From Gammaproteobacteria bacterium (GTDB taxonomy: Bacteria > Pseudomonadota > Gammaproteobacteria > Immundisolibacterales > JAKLLR01), in assembly GCA_022014175.1 (NCBI GenBank), contig JAKLLR010000004.1:1-47818 (forward strand): DNA of 47,818 bases, written 5' to 3'. The notes under the pieces are model-generated. The model worked only from the letters and a program-made list of their open reading frames with translations, ran no database searches and was not told the origin of the DNA. Below are positions 42,674-47,818 of this stretch, one piece after another. The position numbers were made by a program, and so were the translations under genes. Numbering within the stretch: position 1 is the first letter of the stretch; every line of letters starts with the position of its first letter.

Positions 42674-43819
42674 ATGCGAGATGCCGTCGTTGTCGAAGCC
42701 GTACGAACCCCGGTGGGGCGCCACAAAGGCGCTCTCGCCCAGGTCCACCCGGTGGACCTGCTGGCCCACACTCTGAATGCGCTGGTTGAACGCAGCGGGG
42801 TAGACCCGGCCCTGATTGAAGATGTAATCACTGGCACCGTCACCCAGGTCACCGAGCAGGGCGCCAATATCGGCCGAATCGCCGGGCTGGTGGCAAATCT
42901 GCCACCCACAGTTCCCGGCATGACCCTCAACCGGATGTGCTCATCCAGCCAGCAGGCGATCCATATGGCGGCCCAGGGGGTGATTGCGGGAGACATGGAT
43001 CTCGTCGTGGCTTGCGGCGTCGAGAGCATGACCCGGGTTCCCATGGGCTCCGAGTGGGGCCACTGGGGCAAAAGCATTGAGGACAAATACGAGCAGATCA
43101 GCCAGGGTATAGCGGCTGAGCGGATGGTGGCGGACTACGGCTTCTCCCGCACCGAATTGGACAGCTTCTCACTGACCAGCCACCAGCGGGCGATTGCTGC
43201 CCGTGAATCAGGCCGCTTCGCCGCTGAAATCGCACCCATCGATGCACTGGATGCGGAAGGCAAACTGCAGCGGGTGAGTGAAGATGAGGGCCCCCGGGCC
43301 AACACCAGTATGGAGCGGCTGGGCAGCCTGAAATCCGTATTTATGGAGGATGGTGCGATCACTGCAGGTCACGCCAGCCAGATCAGCGATGGCGCCTCAG
43401 CCCTGCTGATTACCACATCAGAAAAAGCTGCGGAGCTGGGGCTGAAACCCATGGCCCGCATCATTGCCCGAGCCCATGCTGGCGGTGATCCGGTAGCGAT
43501 GCTCTACGCCATCATGCCCTCCACCCGAAGAGCCCTTAAAAACGCCGGGTTGAGCATGGCAGAGATGGACCTAATTGAGGTCAACGAGGCCTTTGCCCCG
43601 GTGGTGATGGGCTGGAGCCGGGAGTTTGATGCGGACCCGGAGAAGATTAACGTCAATGGCGGCGCCATCGCCCTCGGCCACCCGCTGGGGGCCAGCGGTA
43701 GCCGAATTGCCACCACCCTGCTTCACCAAATGGGCAGACAGGATGCGGAGTTCGGCCTGCACACCATGTGCGCCTATCACGGCCTGGCGACCACGACCAT
43801 TTATCAGCGCCTCAACTGA
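42674..43819 (+). CDS. Thiolase-family acetyl-CoA acyltransferase with altered C-terminal motif
   Basis: A 381-residue thiolase. The nucleophile Cys89 lies in LNRMCSSSQQA, the Asn motif is EVNEAFAPV, His336 is in GHPLGASGSR and the second Cys366 is present. The C-terminal motif normally reads CxGGG, but here it is CAYHG, so the Gly that contributes to the oxyanion hole is Tyr368. The enzyme probably still cleaves or forms a 3-oxoacyl-CoA but with a changed pocket, perhaps for a bulky or aromatic acyl group. It starts at ATG 42674 with CCAGGAG upstream. The SDR gene follows 9 bp after the stop. It would be the terminal step of a beta-oxidation-like sequence. Confidence 0.92.
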   Translation: MRDAVVVEAVRTPVGRHKGALAQVHPVDLLAHTLNALVERSGVDPALIEDVITGTVTQVTEQGANIGRIAGLVANLPPTVPGMTLNRMCSSSQQAIHMAAQGVIAGDMDLVVACGVESMTRVPMGSEWGHWGKSIEDKYEQISQGIAAERMVADYGFSRTELDSFSLTSHQRAIAARESGRFAAEIAPIDALDAEGKLQRVSEDEGPRANTSMERLGSLKSVFMEDGAITAGHASQISDGASALLITTSEKAAELGLKPMARIIARAHAGGDPVAMLYAIMPSTRRALKNAGLSMAEMDLIEVNEAFAPVVMGWSREFDADPEKINVNGGAIALGHPLGASGSRIATTLLHQMGRQDAEFGLHTMCAYHGLATTTIYQRLN

Positions 43820-43828
43820 GTTATTGCC

Positions 43829-44614
43829 ATGCAAATCGACCTGAAAAACAGGGTGGCACTGGTCACCGGCGGACGCCAGGGGCTGGGCCACAACATTGTT
43901 GAAAATTTCCTGCAGGAGGGTGCCAGCGTGGTCACCTGCGGCCGGGATGAAGCCAGCCTGAGGCCGGTTATCGACGGTTGGCAGACCACCTACGGCAACC
44001 GTGTCATCGGTCTGCAGGCAGATGTCAGCACTCAGGAAGGGGTCGAGTTGCTGCTGGAGAGTGCCAGCACAGAGTTTGGCGGCCTCGACATTCTGGTCAA
44101 CAATGCCGCCACCACCCAGTCCGGCAATCTGGCCAGCCTGAGCGATGAACAGTGGCGCGGCGAGATCGATGTCAAGCTGATGAGCATGGTGCGCACCGCC
44201 CGGTTGGCGGTGCCCCTGATGAAGCAGCGAGGCGGCGGCAGCATCATCAATATCAACGCCATCTTCGCCAAGCAGCCCGACGTGGGTTTTTACGCCACCA
44301 GTGTCATTCGAGCGAGCTGCCTCTCCCTGACCAAACTGATTGCCAAGGAGTACGCGCCGGACAACGTCCGCGCCAATGCTATTGGCCTGGGTCTGGTGGC
44401 AACCGAAGCCTGGCGCGCCTGGTACGACCCGACCCAGGGCCAGTCATACGATGAATTCCTGCAGCAGAATGCGGACTACTTCAAAATTCCCATGGGACGG
44501 CTGGCGAATCCCCAGGAGATCACTGATGTGGTGACTTTTCTCGCTTCAGACAAAGCCAGCTACCTGACCGGCACCCAGGTTGATATTGATGGCGGCCTTG
44601 CAAGTTATCTCTAA
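43829..44614 (+). CDS. SDR-family protein with degenerate catalytic tetrad
   Basis: A 261-residue classical short-chain dehydrogenase fold. The NAD(P) motif TGGRQGLG (13-20), ADVS and NNAA (91-94) are intact, as is the C-terminal YLTGTQVDIDGG. Of the catalytic Asn-Ser-Tyr-Lys set only Tyr155 remains: the Asn position is Lys116 (DVKL for DVNL), the Ser position is Asn143-Ala144, and the Lys of YxxxK is Val159 (YATSV). The reading frame is continuous, so this is not a sequencing slip at those codons. It may be a non-catalytic subunit or use an unusual mechanism. It is the last gene before a 139-bp gap leading to iorA. Confidence 0.92.
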   Translation: MQIDLKNRVALVTGGRQGLGHNIVENFLQEGASVVTCGRDEASLRPVIDGWQTTYGNRVIGLQADVSTQEGVELLLESASTEFGGLDILVNNAATTQSGNLASLSDEQWRGEIDVKLMSMVRTARLAVPLMKQRGGGSIININAIFAKQPDVGFYATSVIRASCLSLTKLIAKEYAPDNVRANAIGLGLVATEAWRAWYDPTQGQSYDEFLQQNADYFKIPMGRLANPQEITDVVTFLASDKASYLTGTQVDIDGGLASYL

Positions 44615-44639
44615 CCAGATAGGCTTACAGATCGAGTGG

Positions 44640-44668
44640 TTGAAGCAGCCTGAAGTTCGGCATAGAGT
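44640..44668 (+). promoter_or_regulatory. Candidate sigma-70 promoter for iorAB
   Basis: TTGAAG (44640-44645), 17 bases, then TAGAGT (44663-44668): each box matches the consensus at four of six positions. It lies in the 139-bp gap between the SDR gene and iorA. Confidence 0.4.
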
Positions 44669-44708
44669 GCTTCCATGACCACGTGTTTTTTAATTGAGTC
44701 AGTGACAC

Positions 44709-44724
44709 TGAAACCGCAGTTTCA
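44709..44724 (+). promoter_or_regulatory. Perfect inverted repeat TGAAAC-N4-GTTTCA upstream of iorA
   Basis: A 6+4+6 bp inverted repeat ends 29 bp before the iorA ATG. Its core GAAAC-N4-GTTTC fits the published consensus of PsrA, a TetR-family fatty-acid-responsive repressor of Pseudomonas (G/C-AAAC-N2-4-GTTT-G/C). It is a likely operator; the regulator is not in the window. Confidence 0.5.
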
Positions 44725-44753
44725 ATCACACCACAGCACAGGAACGCACCATT

Positions 44754-46889
44754 ATGGGTAAAGCATTTACTCCGGAAGATATCGCCCAGCTGAAAAATGG
44801 CACCGGTGAAACCCTCTACGGCGACGGCTCACTGGTTATTCTGAAAGCGCTGCTGGAGTCGGGAGTCAGCTATTTTGGGGGCTATCCCGGAGCCCCCACC
44901 TCGAATCTGATCGACGCCGCAGCTGACGCCTATGAAGATGTGCTCAAGGATATGGGCATCTTCTTCGAGTCCTCGTCCAATGAAATGGCTGCGGCAGCCA
45001 TGTGTACCGCATCGGTATTTTCTGAAGTGCGAGGCGCGGTAACCTGGAAGGTGCTGGGTAACGGGGTCGCCACCGACGTGGCAGACCATATCTCCCAGCT
45101 CGGGGTTAAAGACGGCGTCCTGTTTGTCGTCGGCGAAGATTACGGCGTCACCTCCACCACCGTAGCCCAGCGCACCCTGCCCTGGGCGATGAAATCCGGC
45201 ATCCCGGTAGTCGATCCCAGAGGTGACCAGCAACGGGTTTACCAGCTGACCAAGGATGCTCTGGATATGTCCCAGGCCAGCCATGCGCCGGTGGCATTTT
45301 TGATGCGCCCCCAGGTCTCCCACGTCAATGCCAAGATCAACGTCCAGAACAACCGCCGGGGTAAATACAACGTCATCGAAAAGATGAAAACAACCCAGCG
45401 GGACCCCTCCCTGATGGCCCTCACCCCCCTGACCCAGGTTCAGGAGCGGGCCCGCTACGATGAACGCCTGCCCGCGGCCCGTCAGTTCATCATTGACCGG
45501 GGTATGAACGAACGCTTCGGTAATCCCCAAGGCCGCATTGGCATTATCACCCATGGTGTGGTCTTCAACACCATCATGCGCATCCTGAGCCTGGTTGGCC
45601 TCGCCGATGAGTCGGGTCAGACCCACGAGGCCATCGACATCCTGCAGCTCAACGTGGTCAACCCGCTGTGTGACGATCAGCTGCTGGAGTTTATGGCCGG
45701 TAAAGAGCGGGTTCTTCTGGTAGAAGAGGGTCAGCCAGAGCTGCTGGAAACTCAGATTCGCGCCCTGCTACAGCGGACCGGCACCAGCGTAAATTTCACC
45801 GGCCACAACCATATTCCTGCGGTGGGGGAGCTCAGCCCTGCGGTGCTGTTTGGACCCCTGACCACATACCTGGCAGAGGCCCTGCCGGATCTGGCGGAAC
45901 AGATTACCGCCAGCGCAGCCAGACATCTGGGGCGGATCACCGAAGCGCAGAGCCTGCTGCCTGAACCCGTTACTCCCAGAATCCCGTCGTTCTGCACCGG
46001 CTGCCCCGAGCGACCCGTCTTCTCCATGATGAAAATCAAGGAGTACCACAGCGGCAAGCCGGAGTGGCATGCAGGTGATGTGGGCTGTTACGGCATGGCG
46101 ATCCTGCCGCCATTCCAGATGGCGGACTCCAATATCGGCATGGGCGGCGGCATGGCTGCCGCAACGGCGCTATCTGCGATGTCCGAACAGAAAAATGTAT
46201 CGGTGGTGGGTGATGGCACCCTCTGGCACAGTGCGATGAACACCTCCGTGGCCAACGGCGTCTACAACAAGCAGGACGCCACCTACATCGTTCTGGACAA
46301 CGGCTGGACCTCAATGACCGGGGCCCACGAAAACCCCAACTCCGGCGCCGATCTGACGGGGCACAAACTCACCACAGACATGAGCATCGAAAAGACCTTC
46401 CGGGGCATGGGCATCAAACAGATCGAACGGGTTAATCCCTACGATTACAAGCGCTTCTACAAAAAATGGAAAGCCATCAACGACGATCCGGAACCCCAGG
46501 TCAGGGTCCTGATCTCCGAAGCTGAATGCCAGCTGCAAAGACAGCGCAGAATCAAACCCCAAAGGAGCAGAGACATCAAAGCCGGCAAACGGGTGGAGGT
46601 GGAACGCCTCGGTGTTGACGATGAGGTCTGCGTCGGAGACCACGCCTGCATCCGGTTTAACGGCTGCCCCTCCCTCACTCTGGAAGATGGGCCAAATACC
46701 CTGAAGAGTGCGCCTGTGGCAAAGATTGACGAGACCTGCGTCGGCTGTGGCGTCTGCGGCGAAGTCTCCACCGCCGCCCAGCTTTGCCCCTCCTTCTTCA
46801 AGGTTCGGAAAATCGAAAACGAGACCTGGTTTGAGAAGCTCTGGGGCCGCCTGACTGGCTGGATGGTTCCGGTCAAGCAGGCCGTCTGA
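44754..46889 (+). CDS. iorA: Indolepyruvate-type 2-oxoacid:ferredoxin oxidoreductase, alpha subunit
   Basis: A 711-residue thiamine-diphosphate and iron-sulfur subunit that decarboxylates an aryl-pyruvate or similar 2-oxoacid to an acyl-CoA and passes electrons to ferredoxin. The N-terminal pyrimidine-binding domain has FGGYPGAPTSNL. A C-terminal half of the enzyme core follows with FCTGCPERPVF, then the diphosphate-binding GDVGCYGMAILPP and VVGDGTLWHSA. At the C-terminus there are two cluster motifs: Cys626-x2-Asp629-x2-Cys632-x5-Cys638, where Asp replaces the second Cys, and Cys662-x2-Cys665-x2-Cys668-x9-Cys678. It is longer than archaeal IorA. The start is ATG 44754; the iorB gene follows 34 bp after the stop. 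Confidence 0.93.
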   Translation: MGKAFTPEDIAQLKNGTGETLYGDGSLVILKALLESGVSYFGGYPGAPTSNLIDAAADAYEDVLKDMGIFFESSSNEMAAAAMCTASVFSEVRGAVTWKVLGNGVATDVADHISQLGVKDGVLFVVGEDYGVTSTTVAQRTLPWAMKSGIPVVDPRGDQQRVYQLTKDALDMSQASHAPVAFLMRPQVSHVNAKINVQNNRRGKYNVIEKMKTTQRDPSLMALTPLTQVQERARYDERLPAARQFIIDRGMNERFGNPQGRIGIITHGVVFNTIMRILSLVGLADESGQTHEAIDILQLNVVNPLCDDQLLEFMAGKERVLLVEEGQPELLETQIRALLQRTGTSVNFTGHNHIPAVGELSPAVLFGPLTTYLAEALPDLAEQITASAARHLGRITEAQSLLPEPVTPRIPSFCTGCPERPVFSMMKIKEYHSGKPEWHAGDVGCYGMAILPPFQMADSNIGMGGGMAAATALSAMSEQKNVSVVGDGTLWHSAMNTSVANGVYNKQDATYIVLDNGWTSMTGAHENPNSGADLTGHKLTTDMSIEKTFRGMGIKQIERVNPYDYKRFYKKWKAINDDPEPQVRVLISEAECQLQRQRRIKPQRSRDIKAGKRVEVERLGVDDEVCVGDHACIRFNGCPSLTLEDGPNTLKSAPVAKIDETCVGCGVCGEVSTAAQLCPSFFKVRKIENETWFEKLWGRLTGWMVPVKQAV

Positions 46890-46923
46890 AGCGGCTGAAG
46901 ACGGATAACCTAAGGAAAAGTTA

Positions 46924-47818
46924 ATGAGCACAATAGGAACTGAGCGGAATCTCCGCATCATGACCGGCACCGTGGGTGGTCAGGGCGGTGGTGTTATCGC
47001 CACCTGGCTGGTCCGGGGGTTATTGAATTCGGGTTGGCAGGCACAGAGCACCAGTCTGCTGGGCATGTCTCAGCGGGCGGGCTCGGTCACAGCTTACATC
47101 GAGGCCCGGCAGGGGGCGACCAGCCTGCCACTGGTCTCCAGCTACCCGGTGCCCGGCGATCTGGATCTGGTAATTGGCCAGGAGCTGCTGGAGATGGCCC
47201 GCATCCTGCAGCAGGGTCTGCCAGGGAGAGAGTGCGCCATAATCTCCAATACTCACCGCTATCTCGCCACCATTGAAAAAATGCCTGCGGAGGGGGGAAT
47301 CTACAGCTCTGAAGCCATCCTCAACGCAGTCCAACAAATGGCCCCCAACAGACACTGGCTGTTCAACGCCCAGCACATCGTAGCCGAAGCGGGGCTGTCA
47401 CCCCTCTCCACCAATGCAGTGCTACTCGGGGCCGCCATGGGGGCCTTGGGACTGGATGCCGCGCCTTTCAGACAGTCCATCGAAGAGGCTAAAATCGGGG
47501 TCAAGGACAATCTGCTGGCGTTCGATCTGGGCTACAGCCAGGTACAGGATGGCACCCTGCCCACCGCCCAGTTCATCGATCCAAGACCCCAATCCCCGTG
47601 GCAGGCGATGCAGGAGGAGCGCACGGCCAAACTCCAGCGTTACGGTGGCGATGTCACCGCCTATGGTCGGCTGATGGAGCGGTTCACCACCGAACTGCGT
47701 GGGCTGGACCCGGCCATTGGTGCCGAGGCGCTCTACCGTCTGATCGATTATCAGGATGGTGCTTACGCCGAACTCTACCTGCAGCGGGTGAAAGTCCGGG
47801 CAGATGCCGAAGCAGGCA
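46924..47818 (+). CDS. iorB: Indolepyruvate-type ferredoxin oxidoreductase, beta subunit, 3'-truncated by the window edge
   Basis: At least 298 residues of the gamma/beta domain partner of IorA. After a short leader, RIMTGTVGGQGGGVIATWLV (12-31) is the glycine-rich motif of the POR gamma domain, which holds the CoA-binding end of the complex; LLGMSQRAGSVTAYI and DLVIGQELLEMAR are equally typical. The start is ATG 46924 with TAAGGAAAAG upstream. The frame is open to the end of the window, so the subunit is longer than the roughly 200-residue archaeal IorB and probably belongs to the extended proteobacterial form with an extra C-terminal region beginning near residue 200. Confidence 0.92.
   Translation, partial: MSTIGTERNLRIMTGTVGGQGGGVIATWLVRGLLNSGWQAQSTSLLGMSQRAGSVTAYIEARQGATSLPLVSSYPVPGDLDLVIGQELLEMARILQQGLPGRECAIISNTHRYLATIEKMPAEGGIYSSEAILNAVQQMAPNRHWLFNAQHIVAEAGLSPLSTNAVLLGAAMGALGLDAAPFRQSIEEAKIGVKDNLLAFDLGYSQVQDGTLPTAQFIDPRPQSPWQAMQEERTAKLQRYGGDVTAYGRLMERFTTELRGLDPAIGAEALYRLIDYQDGAYAELYLQRVKVRADAEAG

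Overview
The window is a gene-dense stretch of a gammaproteobacterial chromosome with moderately high GC. The evidence is gene content and order: gpmI-envC-ctpA-YibQ-like, glnA-DUF4124-ntrB-ntrC, a PBP1a gene divergent from pilMNOPQ-aroK-aroB, and a Pseudomonas-type homoserine kinase next to a DUF2782 gene and polA. I cannot resolve the order or genus. I see no rRNA, tRNA, CRISPR array, insertion sequence or prophage.

Layout. (1) 1-4748, plus strand: the end of phosphoglycerate mutase, then the cell-division amidase activator EnvC, a C-terminal processing protease, a divergent polysaccharide deacetylase and an exported PrxQ-type peroxiredoxin. (2) 4749-5173: a 425-bp stretch with no convincing gene. 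(3) 5174-9734, minus strand: nitrogen control (glnA, a DUF4124 protein, ntrB, ntrC), the last three joined by 4-bp stop/start overlaps. (4) 10005-19181: PBP1a on minus; type IV pilus alignment and secretin genes pilMNOPQ on plus, closed by a strong hairpin; then aroK-aroB. (5) 19380-28787: mnmA and purB on plus with acnA (minus) between them, then hrpA on minus sharing its stop bases with purB. (6) 28942-34572: a thioredoxin-fold protein, an EamA transporter and a TRAP transporter whose two tandem binding proteins lie on plus while dctQM lie on minus behind thrB. (7) 34583-39007: thrB, DUF2782, polA and a tiny Bfd-like iron-sulfur ORF with no ordinary start codon.

(8) 39108-47818, plus strand: an accessory catabolic run of crotonase, aldehyde dehydrogenase, PaaG-like crotonase, MaoC-like hotdog protein, thiolase, SDR, and then an indolepyruvate-type 2-oxoacid:ferredoxin oxidoreductase (iorA, partial iorB). 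It looks like a CoA-thioester pathway for an aromatic or branched acid fed from a 2-oxoacid and/or an aldehyde. Its most striking property is that several members lack the textbook catalytic residues of their families: the SDR lacks Asn, Ser and Lys, the MaoC protein lacks Asp and His, the first crotonase lacks both Glu, and the thiolase has an altered C-terminal Cys motif. Each half is preceded by a perfect inverted repeat that could be an operator. This is the best candidate in the window for undescribed biochemistry; the substrate cannot be read from sequence alone.
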